A stretch of DNA of 38,562 nucleotides from positions 1-38,562 of the forward strand of contig JAFEFZ010000028.1 of assembly GCA_018240325.1 (NCBI GenBank), read 5' to 3'. Positions 19,173-26,924 of this stretch are shown here, in pieces (the stretch's first letter is position 1; each line of letters opens with the position of its first letter). Both the position numbers and the translations under genes were made by a program. The notes under the pieces were generated by a model. That model did not search any database and was not told where the DNA came from. It saw only the letters and a list, made by a program, of their open reading frames with translations. The DNA comes from Pseudomonadota bacterium (lineage in GTDB: Bacteria > Pseudomonadota > Gammaproteobacteria > Burkholderiales > Burkholderiaceae_C).

Positions 19173-22100
19173 TCAAGGCGCCAGACGTCCGGCGCGCACG
19201 CGCTGCAGCGCCGCCAGCACGTCGTCCCTGGTGCGCAAGCGGCCGCAGGCGGCCAGGTCCTGCTCGCGCACGATCGGGAAGCTGTCGAGCAGGTAGGCGG
19301 CGTCGTCGTCGCCCAGGCCGTACAGGTGCAGGAACAGGCCGTCGAGCGCGGCGATGCGGCGGCGCCGGTCGTCGTCGTCCCAGCGGAACGGCGGCAGCAC
19401 CCGGCCTTGCGCATCGACGTGGCCGAGATCGCGCGCGAAGGGCGCGAGGTCGTGCGCGGTATAGCTCAGGCGCAGCACCTGCTCGCGCACGAAGTCGGCG
19501 ATGCACACGCCGCCGATCGAGGCCTCGAACTGCTCGGGCGCGATGACCGGGAGTTGTTCGAGGATGTACCAGTTCAAGTGCGTGGACTGCGCCTTCTGCC
19601 GCGCGACATAGTCGAGGGCCAGCGGGTTCAGGTTGGCCAGCAGCAGTGGCGCCCAGCGTGGGAAATCGGCCGATCCATCGCACGGCGTCAACAGCGGCAA
19701 AGTGTTGCCGGCAGCGCTGCCGGGCACGATCGCCGCAATGCAGGTTCGCATGTCGGTGGCGCGGGCAATGTCGCGGAAGGCCAATGCCCACTCGCGCCGG
19801 CACTCTCGCGGCACGTGCTCCTGCAGCACCCAGTACTGCGGCTCGGGCAGCGCCCAGGGGTCGGCCTTGCCGCTGGCGTCCAGCCGCGCACCGGTGGCCG
19901 GGTTGTGCAGGTTGCCTTCGTTGACTGCGACGCCGGCATGCCGGTGGTCGTACTGGTGGATCATGCGGCCGACGTACAGCGGCACGGCGACGGCCTGTGC
20001 CAGCCGCCATGAGCCGTTGCGTTCGCGTGTGAAGCCCCGTTGCTGCAATTCCGCCCGCGTGAGGAAGGACGCGGAATCGTTGGTCATGTCGAACACGCGC
20101 ACGTAGCGCAATGGCCACGCGCGCACCTCGGGCGTACCCGCGACGCCACCGTGCCGCACCAGCACCGGGTGCCGCCGGTACAGATCGAGCGTGATGTCGG
20201 CGTCGCGCGCGTGGCGGAACACCGGCGCCGCGCCGGTGTTCGGGTTGACGAGCGCGAAATCGACGGCGTCGAGGCCGAGCGTGCGTCCGGGCTCGTCGAT
20301 CTCGGCTACCGCATGCAGGTAGAACGCGCAGCGGCTGCGCTCGAAGCGGCGCTCGGCACCGGCGAAGACCAGCGCTGTGAACTTGAAACGCGAGTCCACA
20401 TCGGCGAAGAAGATCCGCTTGTTCTCGAAGTCGAACAGCGCCCCGAGCCGCCCGGTGGTCGCGATGCCGCGGAAGAATTCGGCCGCGCCCTTGTCGGCCG
20501 CGATGCCGCTGGGCGTGAGCAGCGCGACGATGCCTTGCGGCTGCACCAATGACATCGCGCGCTCGACGAACAGGCTGTAGAGGTTGACGTCGCCGCCGCC
20601 GAGCAGCGGGTAGTCGCCGGCCTTGGCGAGCACGCGCGCGTTGGCTTCGGTGCGCTCGGCTGCCGCCTGGTACTGCTGCCACAGCGGCGCGCGCTTCTTC
20701 TCCAACTCGGCGATCAGCCGCCGGCGGTCGGCGGCGCGCGCCTGGGTCGCGATGCGCGGCTCGCGCTCGGCGAACCATTCCACCTGCTGCAGCTTGATCC
20801 GGTCCCACGGCGGGTTGCCGACGACCACGTCGAAGCCGCCGCTGCCGTCGGCGGCAAACACGGTGGGAAAGGCGGTCCACCAGTGGAAGAAGGCCTCGCC
20901 CGCGGCGAGCGCACGCACGCGGCCGAGCAGCGCGTTTGCCGCCTCGACGCCCGGCCCTTCGCCGCCGACCCGGCCTTCGGCGAGCACCGTCACCAGCTGG
21001 TGGCGGTCGCTCATCAGCTCGGCCAGCGCCGCCTGCATCGACGCGTCGCCCAGGCGCGCGAGCCGGCGCGCGTCGGCCGCCGGCCAGCCGGGCAGCAGCC
21101 AGCGCAGCGCGCGCCAGAAGTCGAGCAGCGCGTGCAGCGGCGCCACCTGCTCGCCGGCCTCGCGCGCCAGCTCGCGCGACAGCCGCGCTTCGGCGATGTC
21201 CACGTCGGTCAGGTCGGCCACGCGCGCCAGGTTGGCCGCCGCCAGCGCCAGCCGGTCGAGCTCGCCTTGCTGGAACAGCATGCCCAGGCCCTGCAGCTCC
21301 TGCTGCACCGCGGGCAGGCGCTCGCCGTGCAGCGAATCGCCGCACTTCAGGTGGTGGTCGAGGAAGCTCAGCGGCGCGCCGACGGTGAAGGTGTGCAGCC
21401 ACAGCGCGGTCTTGGCGAGCTCGACCGCCATCGGGTTCTTGTCGACGCCGTAGATCGACTTCTTCAGGATCATGCGGCGCACGATCTGGCGGTCGTCGAG
21501 CTGCGCGTCGGTCACCGTCCAGTGGTGCTCGGCCGCGGCCTGCCGGATCGTGCGCCGGATGTGCGCGATCCGCCGGATCACCGGGCTGACCCAGGGCGAG
21601 CCGCGCTCGGCCAGGTAGGCGGCCCAGGGCTGCGCGTTCACCACCAGCGACGCCTGGCTGGCCGCTTCGAGCACGCGGTCGGCGAGGGTGTCGACGAGGG
21701 TCACCAGGAAGTGGCCGCTGCCCATCGCCGGGTCGCACACGGTCAGCTCGAGCATGCGCGTGGCCGGGTCGATGGCGTCGCGCTGGCCGGCATCGGGGTC
21801 GCCGTCGAGCTTGTTCCACAGCGGGGTGCTCAAGCTGGCGCGGCCCTTCCACTTGTCGATCTGCGACTCGAAATCGCGCACGATCTCGTCGCACAGCCGG
21901 CCCACCGATTCGCGCAGCAGCAGCCGCACCAGGCCGTCGTGGGTGTAGTAGCTGCCCGAGACCTTGCGCGCGAAGCTCGCCGGCACGGCGGCGATGCGGT
22001 CCACCTCGACGCGGTCCCAGCCGTCGGCGGCCTGCACCTCGTGCACCAGCGTGTATTCGAGCAGGCGTTCGTAGATGCCGCCCAGGTGCGACACCGACAG

Positions 22101-23387
22101 GTCGCGGTAGTTGATCCACAGCTTGCGCTGCGCCTCGCTGCGGCGCGACAGCGCGTCGATGATCGGCGCCATCACCGCGTCGGGCACGCGGCTGCGCTCG
22201 AGCAACGGCGCGCGGCTGCGGTCGAACAGGCCGCCGTTGTAGGCCGGCATGCCGACCGCGTCGTCGCCCTCGTCGATCAGCAGGAACACGCCTTGCAGGT
22301 CGCGCCAGATGTGGTCGAGGCGCGACGACAGCGCCTTGCCGGCGTCGAGGTCGTCGCGCACGCGCTCGCGCAGCGCGCGCACGCTGTACGGGCGGTAGCG
22401 CTCGTCGCGCGCCGGCAGCAGCAGCCGGTCTTCGGCGTAGAACAGGAACAGCAGCCGGTACAGCAGCATCAGCGTGGCTTCGCGCAGCTCGTCCAGGTAG
22501 TCGGGCGTGAGGCGCTCGCGCTTGAGCCGGCCGCTGCCGAAGCCGAGCTTGCGCGCCTGGACGTCGCCGCGCGCCAGCGCTTGCGCGAGCAGCGGGAAGA
22601 CCTCGGCGAACACGCGCTCGCCCAGGTCCTTCGACACCCTTTCCTCGTACAGCCGCGATTCGCCGCGCGCATAGGCGTGGAAGCTGCGGTTCGCGCTGTC
22701 CCAGCCCTGGCTCAGGAACGCGGCGCGGTTGAAGAACAGGAAGAACAGCTTGAGCGCACGCCGCGGCTCGGGGTCGTCCAATGCCGGCTGCACGCCGGGC
22801 ACGCCGAGTGCGGCGGCCAGGTCGATCTCGAAGAACTCCTCGGCGCGCGAGCGCGCGTCCTGCCAGTACAGACGCCAGACCGCGCCGTTGGTGAGGATGC
22901 CCCACTTGACCGCGCGGTCGGCGGCGACGTCGACGCGGCTCAGGTAGCGCAGCATCTGCGACGACGGCGCATCGGGGTCCTGCGCTTCGGCCGGGTCGCC
23001 GCGGTCGAGCGCGCGCAGCCAGCGCTTGGCCTCGAGGATCGCCAGGCCGTGGCGCGAGCGGCGATCGTCCTTGGCCTCGGCCAGCGCCAGCGCCTTGGCC
23101 TGCGCGCCGGCGAACAGCAGCAGGTCGGGCACGTCCTCGCGGCGTTTGCCCGACAGGTTGACCTGCCGCAGCCAGTCGTCGCCCCAGCCGAGTTCGGCGA
23201 GCACGGGCTCGATGACGAGTTGCTCGGTCTGCGCCTCGTTGATCGCGCTGCCGGCGTGCAGGCTGGCGAACACGGCCTGCAGCGCGGCGGCGAAGCGGTC
23301 GAGCGCGGCCTCGTCCAGTGCCTGCCACGGTGGCGTCGTGTCGATGCCGCGCAGCAGGAAATCCTGGGTGAAGAGTTGGCCTTGCAT
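19173..23387 (-). CDS. Large type IIG-like restriction endonuclease/DNA adenine methyltransferase (Eco57I class)
   Basis: Single 1,404-residue polypeptide predicted both to cut and to methylate DNA. The N-terminus resembles HsdR-type nuclease domains: Glu60 in EQLVIEPVL, Asp88 in VPDLLLF and Glu104-x-Lys106 in ALAEAKDD give a PD-(D/E)XK pattern. The methylase core has motif I DPAMGSGHF (from Asp552), the motif II region YGVDKNPMAVELAKTALWL and catalytic NPPW (Asn858) of N6-adenine enzymes. The C-terminal 400-500 residues should hold the target-recognition part. No helicase motif was seen. It is longer than Eco57I or MmeI (about 900-1,000 residues). The ATG at 23387 was chosen because the recognisable protein begins there; the frame stays open into the cheA region. 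No BREX or DISARM partner is nearby. Recognition of the N-terminal nuclease is less certain than of the methylase. Confidence 0.85.
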   Translation of the reverse strand: MQGQLFTQDFLLRGIDTTPPWQALDEAALDRFAAALQAVFASLHAGSAINEAQTEQLVIEPVLAELGWGDDWLRQVNLSGKRREDVPDLLLFAGAQAKALALAEAKDDRRSRHGLAILEAKRWLRALDRGDPAEAQDPDAPSSQMLRYLSRVDVAADRAVKWGILTNGAVWRLYWQDARSRAEEFFEIDLAAALGVPGVQPALDDPEPRRALKLFFLFFNRAAFLSQGWDSANRSFHAYARGESRLYEERVSKDLGERVFAEVFPLLAQALARGDVQARKLGFGSGRLKRERLTPDYLDELREATLMLLYRLLFLFYAEDRLLLPARDERYRPYSVRALRERVRDDLDAGKALSSRLDHIWRDLQGVFLLIDEGDDAVGMPAYNGGLFDRSRAPLLERSRVPDAVMAPIIDALSRRSEAQRKLWINYRDLSVSHLGGIYERLLEYTLVHEVQAADGWDRVEVDRIAAVPASFARKVSGSYYTHDGLVRLLLRESVGRLCDEIVRDFESQIDKWKGRASLSTPLWNKLDGDPDAGQRDAIDPATRMLELTVCDPAMGSGHFLVTLVDTLADRVLEAASQASLVVNAQPWAAYLAERGSPWVSPVIRRIAHIRRTIRQAAAEHHWTVTDAQLDDRQIVRRMILKKSIYGVDKNPMAVELAKTALWLHTFTVGAPLSFLDHHLKCGDSLHGERLPAVQQELQGLGMLFQQGELDRLALAAANLARVADLTDVDIAEARLSRELAREAGEQVAPLHALLDFWRALRWLLPGWPAADARRLARLGDASMQAALAELMSDRHQLVTVLAEGRVGGEGPGVEAANALLGRVRALAAGEAFFHWWTAFPTVFAADGSGGFDVVVGNPPWDRIKLQQVEWFAEREPRIATQARAADRRRLIAELEKKRAPLWQQYQAAAERTEANARVLAKAGDYPLLGGGDVNLYSLFVERAMSLVQPQGIVALLTPSGIAADKGAAEFFRGIATTGRLGALFDFENKRIFFADVDSRFKFTALVFAGAERRFERSRCAFYLHAVAEIDEPGRTLGLDAVDFALVNPNTGAAPVFRHARDADITLDLYRRHPVLVRHGGVAGTPEVRAWPLRYVRVFDMTNDSASFLTRAELQQRGFTRERNGSWRLAQAVAVPLYVGRMIHQYDHRHAGVAVNEGNLHNPATGARLDASGKADPWALPEPQYWVLQEHVPRECRREWALAFRDIARATDMRTCIAAIVPGSAAGNTLPLLTPCDGSADFPRWAPLLLANLNPLALDYVARQKAQSTHLNWYILEQLPVIAPEQFEASIGGVCIADFVREQVLRLSYTAHDLAPFARDLGHVDAQGRVLPPFRWDDDDRRRRIAALDGLFLHLYGLGDDDAAYLLDSFPIVREQDLAACGRLRTRDDVLAALQRVRAGRLAP

Positions 23388-23542
23388 GGCGCCGGGGTCG
23401 AGGGCGGCGGCAGTGTAGCGGCCCGAATTCGCGGCCGGCCATCGCGGCGCGGCATGCCGCAACGGCCGGCAGCCGGTTGCAGGCTTTGCGCCTCGGATCC
23501 GCCGCAGCGTCTTGCGGCCGAAGCTTCTCAGGGCACGACCAC

Positions 23543-23577
23543 GCCCGGCTTCGCGCCGGGCCGGCCTGGCGCCGGCC
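23543..23577 (-). terminator. Two overlapping hairpins downstream of cheW
   Basis: GCCCGGC-TTCGC-GCCGGGC (23543-23561) and GGCCGGC-CTGGC-GCCGGCC (23559-23577) are perfect 7-base stems that share three bases, so only one can form fully at a time. They lie 26 bases past the cheW stop. No T-tract follows. The rest of the 23388-23602 gap shows nothing recognisable. Confidence 0.4.
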
Positions 23578-23602
23578 GCGCCCAGGCGCGCGTTGCCCGG
23601 GC

Positions 23603-24172
23603 CTACGGCAGCGCCCGGACCTGGCCGCCGTCGAGCGCGGCCAGCAGCGCCGCCGGGTCCAGCAACTGCAGCAGCCGTTCGCCCACCGGCACGAGGCCCT
23701 GCACCAGCGCCGGCACCGCGCCGCCGGCAGCGGCCTGCTCGCGGGCGGGCGGCGGCTGCGCCCGGGTGGCGCCGGGCTCGAGGATCTCGTCGGCGGCGTC
23801 GGCCGCCAGCCCGATCGTGCGCCGGCCGATCGTCAGCACGATCACCACCGCCGGTGCCGCGCCGCCGCTGCCGCTGCCGCTGCCCAGGCACGCGCGCGCG
23901 TCGACGATCGGCACGATCGCGCCGCGCAGGTTGACCACGCCGAGCACGCAGCCGGCCGCGTGCGCGAGCCGCGTCGGCTGCTCGAACGCGCGGATCTCCT
24001 GCACGCAGGCCAGCGGCAGCGCACAGCAGTCGTCGCCGGCCCGCAAGCTCAGCAGCGCCACGCCGGCCGCGTCGGCCGCCATTGCGTCGCCCGCGTGCCC
24101 GGCGCCGGCATCGGCGCCGGATCCGAGCGTGGATCCGGCGGCAGATCGGGCGTACGTGGGCATCGTGTCCAT
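23603..24172 (-). CDS. cheW: Chemotaxis coupling protein CheW
   Basis: Links chemoreceptors to the CheA kinase in the signalling array. The 189-residue protein has a CheW/SH3-like core from about residue 35: VALLSLRAGDDCCALPLACVQEIRAFEQPTRLAHAAGCVLGVVNLRGAIVPIVDARACLG, then VIVLTIGRRTIGLAADAADEILE. The N-terminal 35 residues are low-complexity, and a Gly-Ser run replaces the usual loop after LG. The ATG at 24172 is preferred over the preceding TTG; an ATG at 24163 is also possible. There is no ribosome binding site: that place is filled by six copies of a hexamer (24177-24212). It follows cheA by 45 bases and is probably cotranscribed from the FliA-type promoter upstream of cheA. Confidence 0.85.
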   Translation of the reverse strand: MDTMPTYARSAAGSTLGSGADAGAGHAGDAMAADAAGVALLSLRAGDDCCALPLACVQEIRAFEQPTRLAHAAGCVLGVVNLRGAIVPIVDARACLGSGSGSGGAAPAVVIVLTIGRRTIGLAADAADEILEPGATRAQPPPAREQAAAGGAVPALVQGLVPVGERLLQLLDPAALLAALDGGQVRALP

Positions 24173-24176
24173 CAAC

Positions 24177-24212
24177 GGCAGCGGCAGCGGCAGCGGCAGC
24201 GGCAGCGGCAGC
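24177..24212. repeat. Six perfect tandem copies of GGCAGC between cheA and cheW
   Basis: The hexamer run fills nearly the whole 45-base gap between the cheA stop (24218-24220) and the cheW ATG (24172), including the ribosome-binding position. Loss or gain of copies would not shift a frame but would change the spacing in front of cheW. Confidence 0.8.
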
Positions 24213-24217
24213 GGCGC

Positions 24218-26284
24218 TCAAGCCCGGCGCGCGTGGCGCACCAGCGAGCCGATGTCCAGGATCAGCGCGACCCGGCCGTCGCCGAGCACGGTGGCCGCGC
24301 TCACGTGCTCGACCGGGCCGCAGTTGGCGAGCAGATTCTTGACCACCACCTGCTGCTGGCCGATGAGCTCGTCCACTTCGAGCGCGGCGCGCGCGCCTTC
24401 GGCTTCGACCGCCACCAGCACCCGGCGCGGCGCCGGGTCGGGCAGTGCCGGCACGCGCAGCAGCGGCTGCAGCGGCAGCACCGGCAGCAGCGCGTCGCGC
24501 AGCCGCACCAGGCGCCGCCCGCCGATGCACGCCGGCGCCGCGTCCTCGGGCCGGAACGATTCGACCACCGCCTGGAGCGGCAGCACGAAGCACTCGCCGG
24601 CCACGCGCACCAGCAGCGCGTCCAGGATCGCCAGCGTCAGCGGCAGCCGCACCCGCACCGTCAGGCCGCGGCCCTCGGCCGCGTCGATCTCGACCGTGCC
24701 GCCGATCGACGCGACGTTGCGCGCGACCACGTCCATGCCGACGCCGCGGCCCGACACCTCGGTCACCGCTGCCGCGGTGGAGAAGCCGGGCGCGAAGATC
24801 AGCGCCCACACCTGGTCGTCGGCGAGCGTATCGGGCGCGTGCAGGCCGCGCTCGCGCGCCTTGGCCAGCAGCCGCGCGCGCGACAGGCCGGCGCCGTCGT
24901 CGCGCACCGTGATCAGCACCGAGGCGCCTTCCTGCGCGGCGGCGATCACCAGCCGCCCGGCGTCGGGCTTGCCGCGCGCGCGGCGCTCGGCCGGCGCTTC
25001 GATGCCATGGTCGAGCGCATTGCGCACCAGGTGCGTCAGCGGATCGACGATGCGCTCGACCATCCCCTTGTCCAGCTCGGTGGCCTCGCCTTCGAGCACC
25101 AGCTCGACGCGCTTGCCGAGCTGCGCGGCCAGCTCGCGCGCCAGCCGCACGAAGCGCGCGAACACGGCGCCCATCGGCACCATGCGCACGGCCAGCACCG
25201 TGTCCTGCAGCTCGCGCAGCTGGCGCTGCAGCGCCGCCAGCGCCGGCTCCAGCCGCTGCTGCGCGGCCGCTTCGAGCGCCGCACACTGCTGCAGCAGCAT
25301 CGACTGCGCGATCACCAGCTCGCCCACCTGGTCGAGCAGCAGGTCCACCTTGTCCACCGGCACGCGCAGCGTGGCCGCTGCGGCGCTGCCGGCCGGGGCC
25401 GCTGCCGGCGGCGGGGCGGGAGCTGACGCATGGGCCGAGGCATTGGCCGAAGCCGGTGCCGGCGCCGGGGCCGCGGCCGGCGGCGTGGACGGCGGCGCGA
25501 AGGCCGGCGCGAAGGCAGGCGGCGGCGCGGTGTCGGGCAGCGGCCCCAGGCTCAACCGGGACGCATCGGTGTGCAGGCCGAACAGCTCCAGCAGTTCGGC
25601 GTCGCCGCAGCCGGTGCTGACGGCGAAGCGGCGCACGCCGTCGGCCGCCGGGCCGTCGCCCAGCGGCTCGATCCGGCCGAGCTCGGCGATGTCGGCAAAC
25701 AGCTCGACCAGCCCGGCCGCGGCCGCCGGGTCGTCCGGCGGGCCGAGCCGCAGCTCCAGCCGGCGCGGCGCGCCGGCAGCGCCGGCCGGCGCTGCATCCG
25801 CGGCGGCGGCCGATCCCGCGGGCGATGCCGCGTGCGGTGCCGCGGGCGGTGCCGCGTGCGATGCCGCGGGCGATGCCGCGGGCGATGCCGCGGGATCGGC
25901 CAGCGCTTCGAGCCGGTCGGCCAGCGCATCGAGCGCCGGCGCCGGCCGGCCGGCGCGGTGCGCGCCGAGCAGCGCGCGCAGCGCATCGCCGGCGGCGAGC
26001 AGCGTATCGACCGCGGCCGCGCTCGGCGGCTGCTCGCGGCGCCGCCAGCGGTCGAGCGGCGCCTCGATGCGGTGCGTGAAGCGGGCCGCGTCGGCCAGCC
26101 CGAAGGCCGCGGCGCCGCCCTTGACCGAGTGGGCGCAGCGGAACAGCGCGTGCAGCGTGTCGTCGGCGGGAGCCGCCGGATCGAGCGCCAGCAGCAACTG
26201 CTCGAAGCGGTCGAGGTTGTCGGCGGCTTCGTCGAAGAAGGCGTCGCGCAGCGGCGCGAGGTCGATGCCCAGCGGGTGGTTCAT
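24218..26284 (-). CDS. cheA: Chemotaxis sensor histidine kinase CheA
   Basis: Receptor-coupled kinase that passes phosphate to CheY. The 688-residue protein has all expected parts: an HPt domain with His52 in AHSVKGGAAAFG; an Ala/Pro linker containing a 4-residue repeat; a P2-like CheY-binding domain (about 170-250); a second Ala/Pro-rich linker; dimerisation P3 from VPVDKVDLLLDQVGELVIAQ; ATPase P4 with HLVRNALDHGIE, DDGAGL, FAPGFST and GRGVGMDVV; and a CheW-like P5 to the end (VLGDGRVALILDIGSLV). The start is ATG at 26284, directly before the HPt helix. A sigma-28-type promoter lies 86 bases upstream. It is divergent from cheY-cheZ and followed by cheW. Confidence 0.95.
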   Translation of the reverse strand: MNHPLGIDLAPLRDAFFDEAADNLDRFEQLLLALDPAAPADDTLHALFRCAHSVKGGAAAFGLADAARFTHRIEAPLDRWRRREQPPSAAAVDTLLAAGDALRALLGAHRAGRPAPALDALADRLEALADPAASPAASPAASHAAPPAAPHAASPAGSAAAADAAPAGAAGAPRRLELRLGPPDDPAAAAGLVELFADIAELGRIEPLGDGPAADGVRRFAVSTGCGDAELLELFGLHTDASRLSLGPLPDTAPPPAFAPAFAPPSTPPAAAPAPAPASANASAHASAPAPPPAAAPAGSAAAATLRVPVDKVDLLLDQVGELVIAQSMLLQQCAALEAAAQQRLEPALAALQRQLRELQDTVLAVRMVPMGAVFARFVRLARELAAQLGKRVELVLEGEATELDKGMVERIVDPLTHLVRNALDHGIEAPAERRARGKPDAGRLVIAAAQEGASVLITVRDDGAGLSRARLLAKARERGLHAPDTLADDQVWALIFAPGFSTAAAVTEVSGRGVGMDVVARNVASIGGTVEIDAAEGRGLTVRVRLPLTLAILDALLVRVAGECFVLPLQAVVESFRPEDAAPACIGGRRLVRLRDALLPVLPLQPLLRVPALPDPAPRRVLVAVEAEGARAALEVDELIGQQQVVVKNLLANCGPVEHVSAATVLGDGRVALILDIGSLVRHARRA
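25818..25889. repeat. Six tandem 12-base repeats in the CheA linker
   Basis: Six consecutive 12-base units, variants of GCGGGCGATGCC with one or two substitutions, encode the Ala/Ser/Pro/His-rich 4-residue repeats between the HPt and P2 domains of CheA. Copy number could vary without breaking the frame, changing linker length. Confidence 0.75.
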
Positions 26285-26369
26285 CGCGGCGGCGCGGGGC
26301 GGGCGGCGGCAGGGTGGCGCGGGTCGGGCACGGCGGCGCGCGCACCGGCAGGCGGCGTGCGCGCGGCCA

Positions 26370-26396
26370 GTATCGGCCGCAGCGGTTGCGGCTGAA
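26370..26396 (-). promoter_or_regulatory. Sigma-28 (FliA)-type promoter for cheA-cheW
   Basis: On the minus strand TTCA (26396-26393) is followed after exactly 15 bases by GCCGATAC (26377-26370). The FliA consensus is TAAA-N15-GCCGATAA, so the -10 matches seven of eight positions and the -35 two of four. It points at the cheA start 86 bases downstream. Confidence 0.6.
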
Positions 26397-26465
26397 GCGC
26401 CGAACAGCGAGGCGAACGCCGTGCACGCGCAGCGCCTGCGCGGTGCGGCGGGCGGCGGCCGCTGC

Positions 26466-26492
26466 TCAACTTCAGCGGCGCGCCGCCGATAG
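26466..26492 (+). promoter_or_regulatory. Sigma-28 (FliA)-type promoter for cheY-cheZ
   Basis: TCAA (26466-26469) is followed after exactly 15 bases by GCCGATAG (26485-26492), matching the FliA -10 at seven of eight positions and the -35 at three of four. It ends 33 bases before the cheY start. The rest of the 26285-26525 gap shows only this element and its divergent counterpart. Confidence 0.7.
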
Positions 26493-26525
26493 CACAGGCC
26501 AGGCCCCGAATCCGCGAGGAGCGCC

Positions 26526-26924
26526 GTGTCCGACCCGTCCCAGCTGAGGTTCCTGATCGTCGACGACTTCTCGACCATGCGCCGCATCGTGCGCGGGCTG
26601 CTCAAGGAGATGGGCTGCGTGCACGCGATCGAGGCCGAGGACGGCGTGGCCGCTCTGGCGGTGCTGCGCACGCAGCCGGTGGATTTCGTCGTCTCCGACA
26701 TCAACATGCCCAACATGAGCGGCTTCGAGCTGCTCGAGGCGATCAAGGCCGACGAAAGCCTGCGCCGCCTGCCGGTGCTGATGGTCACCGCCGAGGCGCG
26801 CAAGGACGACATCGTGCGCGCCGCGCGCAGCGGCGCGGCCGGCTACGTCGTCAAGCCCTTCAGCAAGGCGACGCTGGAGGACAAGGTCACGCGCATCCTG
26901 CAGAAGATGGCGGTGTCGGCATGA
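26526..26924 (+). CDS. cheY: Chemotaxis response regulator CheY
   Basis: Single-domain receiver that, when phosphorylated by CheA, binds the flagellar switch. The 132-residue protein has the acidic pair Asp13-Asp14 (LIVDD), the phosphoacceptor Asp58 in [12 protein letters not shown], Thr88 in VLMVTAEA and Lys110 in [11 protein letters not shown], all in the usual places. The start is GTG at 26526, with AGGAG four bases before it. It overlaps cheZ by four bases (ATGA), so CheY and its phosphatase are made together. The FliA-type promoter just upstream implies expression as a late flagellar gene. Confidence 0.95.
   Translation: MSDPSQLRFLIVDDFSTMRRIVRGLLKEMGCVHAIEAEDGVAALAVLRTQPVDFVVSDINMPNMSGFELLEAIKADESLRRLPVLMVTAEARKDDIVRAARSGAAGYVVKPFSKATLEDKVTRILQKMAVSA

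Noticed and set aside
19173..23387. BREX (PglX) or DISARM (DrmMI) component.
   Set aside because: The methylase core is similar, but no partner genes (BrxA/B/C/Z or DrmA/B/C) are in the window, and the N-terminus looks like a nuclease. A type IIG-like single protein is the simpler call.
24177..24212. Possible CRISPR-like repeat.
   Set aside because: It is an uninterrupted 6-base microsatellite without spacers, and there are no cas genes.
19173..26426. A single 2,417-codon open frame on the minus strand covering the restriction gene and the cheA region.
   Set aside because: The part beyond 23387 is an Arg/Ala/Gly-rich out-of-frame reading of cheA and cheW with no homology. Recognisable protein begins at the ATG at 23387.
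20883..26492. A 1,869-codon open frame on the plus strand.
   Set aside because: It is antisense to the restriction enzyme, cheW and cheA. Its product is low-complexity, and the opposite strand encodes proteins with intact motifs. Long antisense frames are expected at this GC content.
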